NCBI RefSeq assembly: GCF_015689195.1
Contig: NZ_CP065044.1
Location: 3,906,001 to 3,970,000 of the forward strand
From: Pectobacterium aroidearum
GTDB lineage: Bacteria; Pseudomonadota; Gammaproteobacteria; Enterobacterales; Enterobacteriaceae
Reading direction: 5' to 3'
DNA: 64,000 nt
Shown: one piece after another, positions 1 to 10,095 of the stretch
Position numbering within the stretch: the first letter of the stretch is position 1
How the letters are laid out: each line of letters starts with the position of its first letter
Made by a program: the position numbers and the translations under genes
The notes under the pieces: generated by a model
Told to the model about the DNA's origin: nothing
Databases searched by the model: none
The model's input: the letters and a program-made list of their open reading frames with translations, nothing else

Positions 1-2709
1 TTCCGTATCGCCTTCATTAATCAAGGTATTAAGCAACTCACTATTCAATTGGTAGCGATTAAGGCTATCAACCACGAAGGGCTCTTCATCCAGCAGTTCA
101 TCGCTATGTAGCATGAAACTCACGCCAAGCCGCAGTTGAAAAAAGGCTCGCACAGGATGACGATAAAAACGCTTCAGATCGTCCAGACTCACATCGCTAT
201 CCGTTGTTCTTTCGGACAACGCTTCACGATCGAAATCAGGCTGGGCCTCCCCTTTTCGGTTCGCCGCCGCCAGCCATTCTGCCGCAAAGCTCAATGGCTG
301 CGGTGCTGGCAGAAAGTTATCTGCATCGAAAGGCATACGGCTATGTTCACGGCAGAGGTGCTTCATCACCCGTTCCGCGCTGCTATCAATATCCAGCGTT
401 TCATCCCCCGGCAGGACGTAACTTTGCGCGATATATTCCGTCAGTTCGCTAACCAATACGGAAGGATAGCGGCGTGTATTATCCTGAATCGAGCGCCCGA
501 TATAGCTGATATAAAGTTTGTGCTGCGCCGACAGCAGCGCTTCAAGGAACAGATAGCGGTCGTCGTCACGTCGGCTACGATCGCCACGCTTGATCTTCCG
601 CCCCATCAGATCGAACCCGAGCGGCGGCAACGTTCGGGGATAGACACCATCATTCATCCCCAGCAAACACACGACCTTGAATGGGATAGAACGCATCGGC
701 ATCAGCGTACAAAAGTTGATCGCACCGGCCAGAAAACGCTGGCTGAGCCGTTCCTGATCGAGACGCCGCGACAATTCATCACGTAACCGGGAAATCGGCA
801 CCTGCTGTGGATAATGCGCCATCGTCCCCATGCCAATCACGTACTGCCACTGTTTTTCAACTAACGCCAGCGCCGCTTCGGTCTCGCTGTCAGCATCAAA
901 GAAGGTTTCGATCAACTCTCGACATAGCGGTAGCCAGTCGACAAGCACTCGTGGTTGAGACAAGCGCTGACGCCACTGATGAATCTGCATCAGCAGTTCG
1001 GCCAGTTGACCAGCCAGTTCCGCAATCAATCCGCTGGATTCATCGTAAGGCAACACGCCCTGCCAGTCGCCGACCTGACTGTCCATCGCATAGCCCAACA
1101 GCATTCTCGTCAGACCGAAACGCCACGTATGCTGGCCCGTTGGCGGCAGCATGAGATCGCGCACGTTGTCGTCATCCAATCCCCAGCGCACGCCGGATTC
1201 CACCACCCACAGGCGCAAACGCCGTAACCCTTCTTCCTGAATACCGAAACGAGCGGCTAACGCGGGGACTTCAAGCAACGCCAGAACCTGTTCCGCCGTA
1301 AAACGGCTTGTCGGTAAATCCAGCAGGCTGATTACCGCCTGCAAGGCGGGATGCGCATGTCGCGCACGCTGATCGGAGATGGCAAAAGGCAGGTAGCGGT
1401 TGTCTGGCGCGTTGCCAAACACCGCCTGAATAAACGGCGTATAGCTGTCGATGTCCGCCATCATCACAATGACGTCACGCGGCATCAGTTCAGGATCGTC
1501 CGCCATCATAGCCAGCAAGCGATCGTGAAGCACTTCAACCTCACGCTGGGGGCTATGGCAGGCGTGAAAATCAACCGAACGATCGTCGAGCGCCAGCAGA
1601 CGCTTTTGCATGCTGCTGTTCTGCGTCTCGTGACTAACCGCGACTACCGCGTGGTCTTCCAGCTCAAGGATATCGCGCTGCAGGGTTTGCAGCAGATTTT
1701 CGCCATCCGACTCAACAAAGGCATCGACCTCCTGCACATTATCCAACTCAGCCAGCAGATAAAGATTATCGCGCCCCAGCTTTCCCCACGATGCTAGCAG
1801 CGGATTATTAATCAACTGGTTACCGTCGTCATTGAACAGCGTTTCTGCCTGTCCAGGATCGCGAAATAACGGACGCGTTTCATCCGTCTGAACGCCGTCA
1901 AAGCGATGCAAGCGCCGGTTGCGGGCTTTTAGCTTCGCCAGAAACTTATAGTCCTGAATATCGCTCCAGTAATGGCGACAAGGATTGGTAAATAGCAGAT
2001 GCACGTCAATGTGCCGCGCCAATGCGTTCAACGCCTGTAGATAGATGGGAGGTAACGCCGAGATACCACAGATAAAAACGCGTGGCGGCAGGCCTTTCGG
2101 ACATGTTTTTGCCTGCTCTAACGCATTAATAAAGCGTTGATACAGAATCGCATGGTGCCATTCGGGCTGCGCCAGTTCGCGAGTGTAGTCCACCAGCGCA
2201 CGCCACAGCGCAGACTGCCACAGTTGGTTCCCGCCGAGATCGTCAACCTGTTTCCCTTCTTGCCATGCCTTGATCCACTCTGGGCGATAAATCAGGTATT
2301 GATCGAAAAGATCCGCTACGCGCCCGGCAAGCTGATGCAGCTTACGCTGGTTATCATCATCCTGCAGATAGTGGTTAAGTGCCGAAAAATCAGGTTGTTC
2401 CAGTAAATCGGGCAGCAAATGCATGAGCTTCCACGTCATTGCATCCTTGCTGAAGGCGCTTTCTTTTGGAATATCCGGCAGCACGTGGCGACACATATTC
2501 CACAAGAAAACACCGGGCAGCGGGAATTGGATATTGGCAGCAATACCGAAGTGCCCAGCCAATTCAATTTGCAGCCACTGCGCCATCCCCGGACTTTGCA
2601 CCAAAATCACTTCCTGCTGGAAGGGATCAGCAAGCGGCTGACGTTTTATCAACTCAACCATCAGTCTTTTCAAGATATCCAACTGATTGGAGTGATAGAT
2701 TCTAAACAT
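1..2709 (-). CDS. recC: RecC, RecBCD exonuclease V gamma subunit (3' part cut off by the window edge)
   Basis: The minus strand reads open from an ATG at 2709 to base 1, 903 codons, with no stop. The N-terminus (MFRIYHSNQLDILKRLM...) and the last visible stretch (NRYQLNSELLNTLINEGDTE) both match E. coli RecC by recall, in the same frame, so the visible part appears intact. E. coli RecC is about 1122 residues, so roughly 220 are missing. RecC holds RecB and RecD together, splits the duplex and reads Chi during double-strand break repair. Long plus-strand open frames in this stretch are shadows. The prepilin genes ppdC-ygdB-ppdB-ppdA lie just upstream in the same direction, as in E. coli. Confidence 0.96.
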   Translation of the reverse strand, partial: MFRIYHSNQLDILKRLMVELIKRQPLADPFQQEVILVQSPGMAQWLQIELAGHFGIAANIQFPLPGVFLWNMCRHVLPDIPKESAFSKDAMTWKLMHLLPDLLEQPDFSALNHYLQDDDNQRKLHQLAGRVADLFDQYLIYRPEWIKAWQEGKQVDDLGGNQLWQSALWRALVDYTRELAQPEWHHAILYQRFINALEQAKTCPKGLPPRVFICGISALPPIYLQALNALARHIDVHLLFTNPCRHYWSDIQDYKFLAKLKARNRRLHRFDGVQTDETRPLFRDPGQAETLFNDDGNQLINNPLLASWGKLGRDNLYLLAELDNVQEVDAFVESDGENLLQTLQRDILELEDHAVVAVSHETQNSSMQKRLLALDDRSVDFHACHSPQREVEVLHDRLLAMMADDPELMPRDVIVMMADIDSYTPFIQAVFGNAPDNRYLPFAISDQRARHAHPALQAVISLLDLPTSRFTAEQVLALLEVPALAARFGIQEEGLRRLRLWVVESGVRWGLDDDNVRDLMLPPTGQHTWRFGLTRMLLGYAMDSQVGDWQGVLPYDESSGLIAELAGQLAELLMQIHQWRQRLSQPRVLVDWLPLCRELIETFFDADSETEAALALVEKQWQYVIGMGTMAHYPQQVPISRLRDELSRRLDQERLSQRFLAGAINFCTLMPMRSIPFKVVCLLGMNDGVYPRTLPPLGFDLMGRKIKRGDRSRRDDDRYLFLEALLSAQHKLYISYIGRSIQDNTRRYPSVLVSELTEYIAQSYVLPGDETLDIDSSAERVMKHLCREHSRMPFDADNFLPAPQPLSFAAEWLAAANRKGEAQPDFDREALSERTTDSDVSLDDLKRFYRHPVRAFFQLRLGVSFMLHSDELLDEEPFVVDSLNRYQLNSELLNTLINEGDTE

Positions 2710-2769
2710 TCTGGCTCCTGCTCGCCGTGGCTTACGATTGATAATTCATAGTTTACCCAAGCACGCCGA

Positions 2770-3162
2770 CTAAACAGGCGGCGTTCGGCAAAACCAACGG
2801 TTTAGTGTAGCCTGATAGCGACGTGGCGTCATGACTCTTGCCGTTACCTGACGGCATTCTGGGCTCTGTAACTGCTCTGACACACTAAACTGCCAGTTTT
2901 TGCTAAGAGATGCTTCATGACCAAGCGCGAACGGATCATACGACACACCCGCTTCATAAGCGTCCAGTTGCTGCATAGCGAACCGCCACGCCTGACGCTG
3001 CTGCCACTGATGCTGAAATGACTGCTGTAAAATCTGGTGATATTGCAGTAACCCCATCAGAGACACGGCAAACAGTAGCGCCGCCACCAGCGTTTCCGGC
3101 AGGCTAAAACCGGATTGATGACTCACGAGCCCCTTATTCACTGCGCTATTCTGTTGCATCAC
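2770..3162 (-). CDS. ppdC: prepilin-peptidase-dependent protein C (type IV pilin-like)
   Basis: 130 residues. After a short polar leader there is a class III (prepilin) signal: SGFSLPETLVAA followed by a hydrophobic helix, with the conserved Glu at position +5 of the mature form. PpdC is a minor pseudopilin-like protein expected in the inner membrane after PilD-type cleavage and N-methylation; its role in enterobacteria is poorly known. The start overlaps the end of ygdB by 17 bases, so translation is probably coupled within ppdA-ppdB-ygdB-ppdC-recC. Met2 (3159) is an equally possible start. Confidence 0.85.
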   Translation of the reverse strand: MMQQNSAVNKGLVSHQSGFSLPETLVAALLFAVSLMGLLQYHQILQQSFQHQWQQRQAWRFAMQQLDAYEAGVSYDPFALGHEASLSKNWQFSVSEQLQSPECRQVTARVMTPRRYQATLNRWFCRTPPV

Positions 3163-3601
3163 AGCGCGTCACCTCCTTATCAGGACAAAAATCCAGCCAG
3201 CCGTTAGCCAATGGTTGAATCGCGATCTGACCCGGCGACAGCGCCAGAAATGACACCCGCTGGTACAGCTTCAGCGTTCGAGTCGACGCGGGGAGCATCC
3301 CTTCACCACGCAGTACGCCTTGCTTACCATCCGAGGCAGCCCGCAAACACACCACGAGCTGCTCCGCTGAGAGCTGCTGACACTGCCAGCTTTCGGTTGA
3401 TACGCGCCAACGCAGTCCTATTCCCCAGTTCAGCGAGGACAACGCCTGATTGAACGCTCGCAGATAATGCCGTTCATCGTTTCCTACCTGAATGGCAGAC
3501 TCAAGCTGACGTTGCAAACCAGACATCAACAGCAGGCCGATAACGGCGATTAGCAACACCATAGCCAGCGTTCCGCTTCCCTTTTGCAATCCTTGCTTCA
3601 T
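3146..3601 (-). CDS. ygdB: YgdB-like (DUF2509) protein of the ppd pilin cluster
   Basis: 151 residues with one N-terminal membrane helix (GTLAMVLLIAVIGLLLMSG) after a Lys-rich leader (MKQGLQKGSG). It lacks the classical G-F-x-L-x-E prepilin motif but sits between ppdB and ppdC exactly as E. coli ygdB does. It overlaps ppdB by 4 bases and ppdC by 17. It resembles PilX/GspK-like minor pilins in layout, but that is inference. Function unknown. Confidence 0.78.
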   Translation of the reverse strand: MKQGLQKGSGTLAMVLLIAVIGLLLMSGLQRQLESAIQVGNDERHYLRAFNQALSSLNWGIGLRWRVSTESWQCQQLSAEQLVVCLRAASDGKQGVLRGEGMLPASTRTLKLYQRVSFLALSPGQIAIQPLANGWLDFCPDKEVTRCDATE

Positions 3602-4209
3602 TGGTTACGTCCCAATATCAGGCGGACAATATGCTGCTTAACCGCAGGGCGTTTCGCCCAGTATCCCGCCAGTTGCAATTCATACAGCGCTACACCATTT
3701 TGCGTAGCCAAACGCTGTAACCGGAACAGCGTAAGTACGACTTCCTGCGGATCAAACAGCTTTTCCCATCGATCGCCCTGACAATTGTGCGCTCCGCTCT
3801 GAATTTCCAATGATCGACTGCGCAGGCGATAGCCAAAAGATTCCGCATCCTGTTGTTCCCCGCCATCCCACACCCCATTCCGGTTCAGATCGTAAGAGAC
3901 ATTCATACAGCTGTTTTCCGCTTCTCCCGGATAATTCCCCATGCTGATCGCCTTGCCCTGACAGCTCCCCGCACAAAAACCGGCCCGACGGATGTCTTTC
4001 TCAATCCCCATCGCTACCTGACTGAACAGTTGTTCCAGCCGGAAAAGCTGTGCGCTGTCCTGACTTTGGCTGCGCAACAGAGGGTAGAGCTGTGCCGCCG
4101 ACAGCATAATCAAACTACCTAAACTCAGCGCTAACAGGATTTCCGGCAAAGTGAAGCCGCGCTGCTTACACTTCGGCCTTGGTTGTCTCAACGTCATGGC
4201 TATCAACAT
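3598..4209 (-). CDS. ppdB: prepilin-peptidase-dependent protein B (type IV pilin-like)
   Basis: About 203 residues with prepilin motif RGFTLPEILLALSLG and a hydrophobic N-terminal helix. Four cysteines in the C-terminal half may form disulfides, as in E. coli PpdB. The start is uncertain: ATG at 4209 (overlapping ppdA by 7 bases) or 4197, neither with a strong Shine-Dalgarno; the open frame extends to 4245, but that start would put about 30 residues before the prepilin motif. It is the second gene of the ppdA-ppdB-ygdB-ppdC-recC string and probably a minor pilin of an assembly system whose main machinery lies elsewhere. Confidence 0.82.
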   Translation of the reverse strand: MLIAMTLRQPRPKCKQRGFTLPEILLALSLGSLIMLSAAQLYPLLRSQSQDSAQLFRLEQLFSQVAMGIEKDIRRAGFCAGSCQGKAISMGNYPGEAENSCMNVSYDLNRNGVWDGGEQQDAESFGYRLRSRSLEIQSGAHNCQGDRWEKLFDPQEVVLTLFRLQRLATQNGVALYELQLAGYWAKRPAVKQHIVRLILGRNQ

Positions 4210-4706
4210 AGAGGAATCGCCAGAACAACTTGCGATTCGCTGCACAGACGCATACGTCCCCTCACCGAGATAATGAGACGCAACTGACCCGCAGAATTCG
4301 ACAACGAGATGTGCCCGGCCTGAGCCGCATTACGCAAACCAAAGAACGTAAAAATGCTGCTGGTGGATTTTGCCAGCACGACCTCCTGCGTACGGCGAAC
4401 GAACTGCCCTGGATGGTTCTCACGGCACGTTTCCTCCGCCTGTTTCTCATTCTGCCCCGCTACCATGCACCATAGCTCCCCCTGCGGTATAAGCTTCACC
4501 GTCCGGGTCTCGTTATGCCAGTAGGCATTCGCCTGAACCCGACTCAAAAAATCCAGCAACTGCTGCGCACTCTGCTCCAGACGAATAGCCTGCTGATATT
4601 GAATCCAGCCATGCAGGCCGCCGCCTGCCATCAGCGCCACGATCGTCAGCACAACTAAAAGTTCAAGCAAGGTAAACCCCCGCTGTTGTCGATTCCCTGT
4701 TTTCAT
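4203..4706 (-). CDS. ppdA: prepilin-peptidase-dependent protein A (type IV pilin-like)
   Basis: 167 residues beginning MKTGNRQQRGFTLLELLVVL, a textbook type III signal: short basic leader, G/F cleavage site, Glu at +5 and a long hydrophobic helix. The rest is a small globular pilin-like domain with cysteine pairs typical of GspH/FimT-like proteins. It is first of the ppd string and is separated from upstream thyA by 174 bases containing the thyA terminator, so it probably has its own promoter. Confidence 0.88.
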   Translation of the reverse strand: MKTGNRQQRGFTLLELLVVLTIVALMAGGGLHGWIQYQQAIRLEQSAQQLLDFLSRVQANAYWHNETRTVKLIPQGELWCMVAGQNEKQAEETCRENHPGQFVRRTQEVVLAKSTSSIFTFFGLRNAAQAGHISLSNSAGQLRLIISVRGRMRLCSESQVVLAIPLC

Positions 4707-4835
4707 GGCGTCAGGATAATAAGTCCTATCAGCAAGAACAGCGCGTTAACGGCGTTATACGTAGCGGCTCGCAATGTTTTACTGCAACGGTGTAACAACG
4801 GAAAAAAGCTGCGGAGAGGTGGGGAAAATGAGGAG

Positions 4836-4862
4836 ACAAAAAGGGCCGCATTACGCGGCCCT
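4836..4862 (-). terminator. intrinsic terminator of thyA
   Basis: On the minus strand, AGGGCCGC-GTAAT-GCGGCCCT forms a strong GC stem followed by TTTTTG, 19 bases after the thyA stop. It separates lgt-thyA from the ppd genes. Confidence 0.85.
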
Positions 4863-4880
4863 GAAAAGTGTGGGGAAGTT

Positions 4881-5675
4881 TTAGATGGCAACGGGCGCTT
4901 TGATGGCGGGATGCGGATCGTATCCCTCGATTTCAAAATCTTCGAAGCGGTAGTCGAACAGCGTATCTGGACGGCGCTTAATCACCAGTTTAGGCAGCGC
5001 GCGCGGCTCACGACTCAGCTGCAATTGCGTCTGTTCCAGATGGTTGTTGTACAGATGCGTGTCGCCGCCAGTCCAGACGAAATCACCGACGTCCAGATCG
5101 CACTGCTGCGCCACCATGTGCACCAGAAGCGCATAGCTGGCGATGTTGAACGGCAGGCCGAGGAAGATATCGCACGAGCGCTGATAAAGCTGGCAAGAAA
5201 GTTTGCCATCCGCCACGTAGAACTGGAAAAACGCGTGGCACGGTGCCAGCGCCATTTTGTCCAGTTCACCCACGTTCCAGGCAGACACGATAATACGGCG
5301 AGAATCTGGATCCTGTCTCAACTGGGTCAGAACATTCTTCAACTGATCGATCTGACGGCCGTCTGCGGCTCCCCACGAACGCCATTGTTTACCGTAAACC
5401 GGCCCCAAATCACCGTTCTCATCTGCCCACTCGTCCCAAATACTGACTTTGTTTTCATGCAGATAAGCAACATTGGTATCGCCGTTCAGGAACCAGAGCA
5501 GTTCATGGATAATCGAACGCAGGTGGCATTTTTTGGTGGTAACCAGCGGAAACCCGTCTTGCAAGTTGAAACGCATCTGATGGCCGAAAATGGAACGCGT
5601 GCCCGTGCCGGTACGGTCGGCCTTCGGCGTGCCCTCTTCAAGCACTTTTTTCATCAGATCCAGATACTGTTTCAT
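4881..5675 (-). CDS. thyA: thymidylate synthase
   Basis: 264 residues, the same length as E. coli ThyA. It methylates dUMP to dTMP with methylene-tetrahydrofolate in the cytoplasm. The active-site region [11 protein letters not shown] contains the nucleophilic Cys, and [17 protein letters not shown] is the dUMP/folate binding stretch; [11 protein letters not shown] is the N-terminal phosphate-binding loop. It lies 36 bases downstream of lgt, as in E. coli where the two are cotranscribed. A 403-codon open frame on the opposite strand (4686-5897) is a shadow of thyA and lgt. Confidence 0.98.
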   Translation of the reverse strand: MKQYLDLMKKVLEEGTPKADRTGTGTRSIFGHQMRFNLQDGFPLVTTKKCHLRSIIHELLWFLNGDTNVAYLHENKVSIWDEWADENGDLGPVYGKQWRSWGAADGRQIDQLKNVLTQLRQDPDSRRIIVSAWNVGELDKMALAPCHAFFQFYVADGKLSCQLYQRSCDIFLGLPFNIASYALLVHMVAQQCDLDVGDFVWTGGDTHLYNNHLEQTQLQLSREPRALPKLVIKRRPDTLFDYRFEDFEIEGYDPHPAIKAPVAI

Positions 5676-5711
5676 ACTACCTCACCACAAATATTAAAGA
5701 AGGACAGCGGA

Positions 5712-6581
5712 TTATTGCTGTGCGGGCTGACGGCGATAGGCCCAGACCATCATCAGAATACCGGCGATCACCATCGGCAGCGACAGGATTTGCCCCATGC
5801 TGAACAGGTCGCCAAACAGACCCAGTTGCGCATCCGGCTGGCGGAAGAATTCGGTGATAATACGGAACGTGCCGTAACCGATCAGGAAAAGCCCTGAGAC
5901 GCTGCCCATCGGCCGGGACTTACGAATAAAGAGATTCAGAATAATAAACAGTGCCACGCCTTCCAGCATCATTTGATACAGCTGGGAAGGATGACGCGGC
6001 AACATGCCGTACTGATTGAAAATCGCCTGCCACTGCGGATTGCTAACGGCCAGCATCATATCTTCGCTGCGCGAGCCAGGGAACAGCATGGCCCACGGCG
6101 TATCGGTCGTTACGCGTCCCCACAGTTCGCCGTTGATGAAGTTGCCCAAGCGGCCAGCGCCCAGCCCGAAAGGAATCAGAGGGGCAATAAAATCAGCGAC
6201 CTGGAAGAAATGGCGTTTGGTGCGATGCGCGAACCACAACATGACGCAAATAACGCCCATTAAGCCACCGTGGAATGACATACCGCCATCCCAGACTTTG
6301 AAAAGATAGAGCGGATTTTCAAGAAATGACGGGAAGGCATAAAACAGGACGTAGCCCAAACGCCCGCCGACGAAGACCCCGAGGAACCCCATATACAGCA
6401 GGTTTTCGACTTCATCTTTGGTCCAACCGCTACCCGGTTTATTCGCCCGACGCACCGCCAGCCACATGGCAAATACAAAACCCACCAGATACATCAGCCC
6501 ATACCAGTGCAGCGCCAGCGGGCCAATTGAGAAAATCACTGGATCAAACTGAGGAAACGCCAGATAGCTTGTCGTCATCAT
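5712..6581 (-). CDS. lgt: prolipoprotein diacylglyceryl transferase
   Basis: 289 residues (E. coli 291). It is a polytopic inner-membrane enzyme that moves diacylglycerol from phosphatidylglycerol to the lipobox cysteine of prolipoproteins. Visible family signatures are [17 protein letters not shown] and the Lgt signature [14 protein letters not shown]. The start is ATG 6581 or the next codon; E. coli starts like the second Met. First gene of lgt-thyA. Substrates in this window include MltC and YgdR. Confidence 0.97.
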   Translation of the reverse strand: MMTTSYLAFPQFDPVIFSIGPLALHWYGLMYLVGFVFAMWLAVRRANKPGSGWTKDEVENLLYMGFLGVFVGGRLGYVLFYAFPSFLENPLYLFKVWDGGMSFHGGLMGVICVMLWFAHRTKRHFFQVADFIAPLIPFGLGAGRLGNFINGELWGRVTTDTPWAMLFPGSRSEDMMLAVSNPQWQAIFNQYGMLPRHPSQLYQMMLEGVALFIILNLFIRKSRPMGSVSGLFLIGYGTFRIITEFFRQPDAQLGLFGDLFSMGQILSLPMVIAGILMMVWAYRRQPAQQ

Positions 6582-6804
6582 TCACCACATATTTTATTGT
6601 GTTATCCCTGCTTGCGGGATCGTCATTGATAGGCAAAAGGCAGGAGAATGAATCCGTTCCTGCGAACCGCGGTGGCGAATCATAGCATACGCACCCGCGC
6701 TCGTTGACCGCTGAGGGGAAAAGTTCTGTAAAACATTGAGTCGCTATTAAACATTTACTCGCAATTAAAGCTCGATGTATCCGTCAATATCGCCCCACGT
6801 CAAA

Positions 6805-9051
6805 TTAGCGCCCGCCGCGAATTAAGCCGCCTAATCCGCGCTCTTCCATGAAGATTGCCGCCCACTGGCGGACTTCCGCCGCACTCTGTGCGCCTAGCAA
6901 TTGCTGCACTAACGCCTGCGACTCAGCCAGCGTAATTTGACGCAGCAGATATTTAATTCGCGCCACGCTGCGCCCGTTCATACTGAGCGAGCGATAGCCC
7001 AGGCCGGTCAGCAACAGTGCGCCGAGCGCTTCTCCCGCCATTTCACCACACACGGAAAGCGGAATGTTATGCCGCTCGCACTCCACGGCGATCATATTCA
7101 ACGCCTGCAACATGGCAGGATGCAGACTGTCATAGAGCGATGCCACGTGGGCATTATTACGATCTACCGCCAGCAGGTACTGCGTCAGATCGTTGGTACC
7201 AACCGAAACAAAATCGATGCGGGAAGCCAGATGAGGAAGCAGGAACAGCATCGACGGTACTTCGATCATGATGCCAATCCGCGGTTTGGGCTGTGGGAAG
7301 CCGAGTAATTCTTCGACCTCACCCGCAGCCTGATCGATCAGGCGACGTGCTTCACTGATTTCATCCAGACTGCTGATCATTGGCAGCAGAATACTGAGGT
7401 TGCCGATATGCGCGTTAGCCCGCAACATAGCGCGCACCTGAATCAGAAATATTTCAGGCTGATCGAGCGTAATCCGAATACCACGCCAGCCAAGACACGG
7501 GTTCTCTTCGCTAATGGGCAGATAAGGCAACGGCTTATCCGCGCCGATATCCAGCGTACGCAGCATCACCGTGCGCGTAGGATAAAGCTGCAACATGCTT
7601 TGATATTGCGCCATCTGTTCATCTTCGGACGGAAAACCGCTTTGCAGCATAAAAGGAATTTCCGTACGGTACAGACCCACGCCATCAACCTGATTGATAA
7701 AGCGTTTTTCGTGTTCGGCACTTAACCCCGCATTCAACATGACCTGAATACGTTCGCCACTTTTCAACACGGCAGGCTGTTCCATTTCGCCTTCGGCCAA
7801 ACGGGTTAGCTCATTTTCTTCCGTCAGCAGGCGCTGGTATTCCTGTACCAATACCGGTTCAGGATCGACCAGCAACTCACCGCGATAGCCGTCGATGATC
7901 AGCAGACGCTGGTGCAGCAGGTCGGGCTGAATATCCGCGCCCACCAGCGTTGGAATGCCCATCGCCCGTACGAGAATCGCCGCATGCGAGTTGGCGGCGC
8001 CGTCATACACGACAACACCCGCCAGCCGCTCTGGCGGGAGCTCCGCCAATAGCGTCGCCGTTAATTCGTCCGCCACGAGGATAAAGCGCTCAGGCCATTG
8101 CCCCATGATTTGCGCGTTATCATCAAGGTGAAACAGCAGTCGTTGCCCTAACGCGCGCAGATCGCCCGCACGTTCACGCAAGTAGGTATCCTGCAAATTG
8201 GTGAACTGCGCAGCAAAACGTTCGATCACCAGCTTCACTGCCCACTCGGCGGCATTGCCCGCATCCACTTCCTGAAAGAGTTCACGCTTGAGTCGCGCAT
8301 CATTCAGCAAGTGCGAGTACAAATCGAAAATCGCCGCGCTCTCTTTCTGCGCACTGGCGCTAAACCGCTTGCTGAAGCGACGGAATTCCGCCGTTGCCTC
8401 TTCCAGCGCCTGCGTTAAGCGGGAGCGTTCACGCTCGCTGTCCAGACTCGATGCAGGGAAAACCTGCTCCAGAGAAGGCTGGGTACAATCCTGCCAGCCA
8501 GGGGCGATCGCCACACCGGGGGCGGCCACCAGCGCTTTAACGCGCGTCTGACGGTATTGACCGAAGAGCGTTTTGATCTGCGAAAGGGAAAGAATCGCGG
8601 CCATCTGCGTGGCCAGCGTCACCATGAACGACTCTTCGTTTTTATCAAACTGACGATGTTCACGCTGCTGCACCACCAGTACGCCGAGCAGATGGCGACG
8701 GTGGATAATGGGAACGCCAAGAAAAGAGCGGAAATGTTGCTCTTTCACGGCGGGGATATATTTGAAACTGGGATGAGCGCGAGCATCGGCCAGATTGATG
8801 GGCTCGGCACGTTGCCCGACCAGCCCGACAATACCTTGCCCAAACGCCAGCGTCACCGTGCGCCCGCGCGGTTTTTTCAACCCGCGCGTTGCCATCAGGT
8901 AATAGCATTGACGATCGTGATCGGCCAGATAAATGGAACAGACTTCCGTGTCCATAGCCTGACAGGTCTCATTGACCAGAATGTCCAGCGCATCACTAAG
9001 GCGGGCCGTTGCCGCAACGTTTTCGACAATTTCTCGCAAGCGCGTGAGCAT
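6805..9051 (-). CDS. ptsP: phosphoenolpyruvate-protein phosphotransferase of the nitrogen PTS (EI-Ntr)
   Basis: 748 residues. An N-terminal GAF domain (about 1-165; MATRGLKKPRGRTV, GVPIIHRRHLLGVL) precedes a complete enzyme I: the phosphohistidine loop GAANSHAAILVRAMGIPT and a C-terminal PEP-binding TIM barrel with GTNDLTQYLLAVDRNN. EI-Ntr autophosphorylates from PEP and passes phosphate to NPr and EIIA-Ntr, with the GAF domain sensing nitrogen state (glutamine) in E. coli. It follows rppH by 12 bases in one transcription unit. Confidence 0.97.
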   Translation of the reverse strand: MLTRLREIVENVAATARLSDALDILVNETCQAMDTEVCSIYLADHDRQCYYLMATRGLKKPRGRTVTLAFGQGIVGLVGQRAEPINLADARAHPSFKYIPAVKEQHFRSFLGVPIIHRRHLLGVLVVQQREHRQFDKNEESFMVTLATQMAAILSLSQIKTLFGQYRQTRVKALVAAPGVAIAPGWQDCTQPSLEQVFPASSLDSERERSRLTQALEEATAEFRRFSKRFSASAQKESAAIFDLYSHLLNDARLKRELFQEVDAGNAAEWAVKLVIERFAAQFTNLQDTYLRERAGDLRALGQRLLFHLDDNAQIMGQWPERFILVADELTATLLAELPPERLAGVVVYDGAANSHAAILVRAMGIPTLVGADIQPDLLHQRLLIIDGYRGELLVDPEPVLVQEYQRLLTEENELTRLAEGEMEQPAVLKSGERIQVMLNAGLSAEHEKRFINQVDGVGLYRTEIPFMLQSGFPSEDEQMAQYQSMLQLYPTRTVMLRTLDIGADKPLPYLPISEENPCLGWRGIRITLDQPEIFLIQVRAMLRANAHIGNLSILLPMISSLDEISEARRLIDQAAGEVEELLGFPQPKPRIGIMIEVPSMLFLLPHLASRIDFVSVGTNDLTQYLLAVDRNNAHVASLYDSLHPAMLQALNMIAVECERHNIPLSVCGEMAGEALGALLLTGLGYRSLSMNGRSVARIKYLLRQITLAESQALVQQLLGAQSAAEVRQWAAIFMEERGLGGLIRGGR

Positions 9052-9063
9052 AATGTGCCTGAA

Positions 9064-9597
9064 TTACCCTCTTTTTCGCCGGGGACCGGATGGGGTCGCC
9101 ACCCGAGCCGCAACACTCTCCTGAAGCAGTATCACCGGGTTGATAAATTCCTTCATCACGCGACGATACACATCTCGCTTAAAAGAGACGACCTGACGTA
9201 CCGGATACCAGTAACTCACCCAGCGCCAGCCATCAAATTCCGGCGTGCCGCTGCTCTGCATATTGATATCCGACTCATTACACATCAACTGTAGCAAAAA
9301 CCATTTCTGCTTTTGGCCGATACAGACCGGTTTTGTATCCCAACGCACCAAACGCTTTGGTAATTTATAGCGTAACCAGTTACGGGTAGATGCCAGTACG
9401 CGCACATCCTTTTTTCTTAACCCGACTTCTTCAAACAGTTCGCGGTACATCGCCTGCTCAGCACTTTCACCGGGGTTAATTCCCCCCTGCGGAAACTGCC
9501 AGGAGTGCTGACCATAGCGCCGGGCCCACATCACCTGCCCCTGCCGATTACAAATTACAATACCAACGTTTGGGCGGTAGCCATCATCATCGATCAC
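9064..9597 (-). CDS. rppH: RNA pyrophosphohydrolase
   Basis: 177 residues (E. coli 176) with the Nudix box [20 protein letters not shown] intact, including the metal-binding Glu residues. RppH removes pyrophosphate from 5'-triphosphate mRNA ends and so triggers RNase E decay. The C-terminus is basic (PSGPRRKRG). It is the first gene of rppH-ptsP; a 0.7 kb non-coding region lies upstream, shared with divergent mutH. Confidence 0.97.
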   Translation of the reverse strand: MIDDDGYRPNVGIVICNRQGQVMWARRYGQHSWQFPQGGINPGESAEQAMYRELFEEVGLRKKDVRVLASTRNWLRYKLPKRLVRWDTKPVCIGQKQKWFLLQLMCNESDINMQSSGTPEFDGWRWVSYWYPVRQVVSFKRDVYRRVMKEFINPVILLQESVAARVATPSGPRRKRG

Positions 9598-9967
9598 CGG
9601 ACTACCTCAATAAACATCAATGCAAAGATGACCTGATTGTTTCACACTCCCGTCAGGCGGTAAACCACTGCTTAGAAAGCATGTGATACTAATAAAAGTA
9701 AGATAACCCACAGATAAGATCAAAGTTATAAACATGTGAAGGCTGAAATTCGCAATTTATTCACTTTTTCTGTGGACATCTTTGTGCAGAACCCATGAAG
9801 AAGTGAGTAAAACTCTTTTTTCATGAAGAAAAAATATTACTGTAAATTAAAAAATAGTGCTTTTTATTCATAAAATTACAGTCCATCGAATTGGCAATAT
9901 CGCCCCCTTTATTTTTGTTCAAATGGCATACAACACAAGATTGGCGAAAGATCGCACTATGCCGTTT

Positions 9968-9976
9968 TTATCCACA
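9968..9976 (+). promoter_or_regulatory. DnaA box (perfect R1 type)
   Basis: TTATCCACA, an exact match to the high-affinity DnaA 9-mer, inside the rppH-mutH gap. Confidence 0.6.
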
Positions 9977-10086
9977 GGGAATGCCTCAAAGTCAGGCAAT
10001 AAATAGGCAAAAACAGCAAAATGACCGGGAGTCAAGGCTGTAAATCGAACCAGTAATTCATGTTTATGTGGGTTATCCAAGAAATC

Positions 10087-10095
10087 TGTGGATAA
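10087..10095 (-). promoter_or_regulatory. DnaA box (perfect R1 type, inverted)
   Basis: TGTGGATAA on the plus strand, TTATCCACA on the minus. It lies 111 bases from the first box in opposite orientation, with a partial site TTATCCAAG directly before it. Confidence 0.6.

Noticed and set aside
136..1797. Series of plus-strand open frames (216, 115, 148 codons)
   Set aside because: They are opposite recC, whose minus-strand frame is open throughout and matches RecC at both visible ends.
4686..5897. 403-codon plus-strand open frame
   Set aside because: It lies antisense to thyA and lgt, both clearly recognised and intact; no recognisable domain and no good start.
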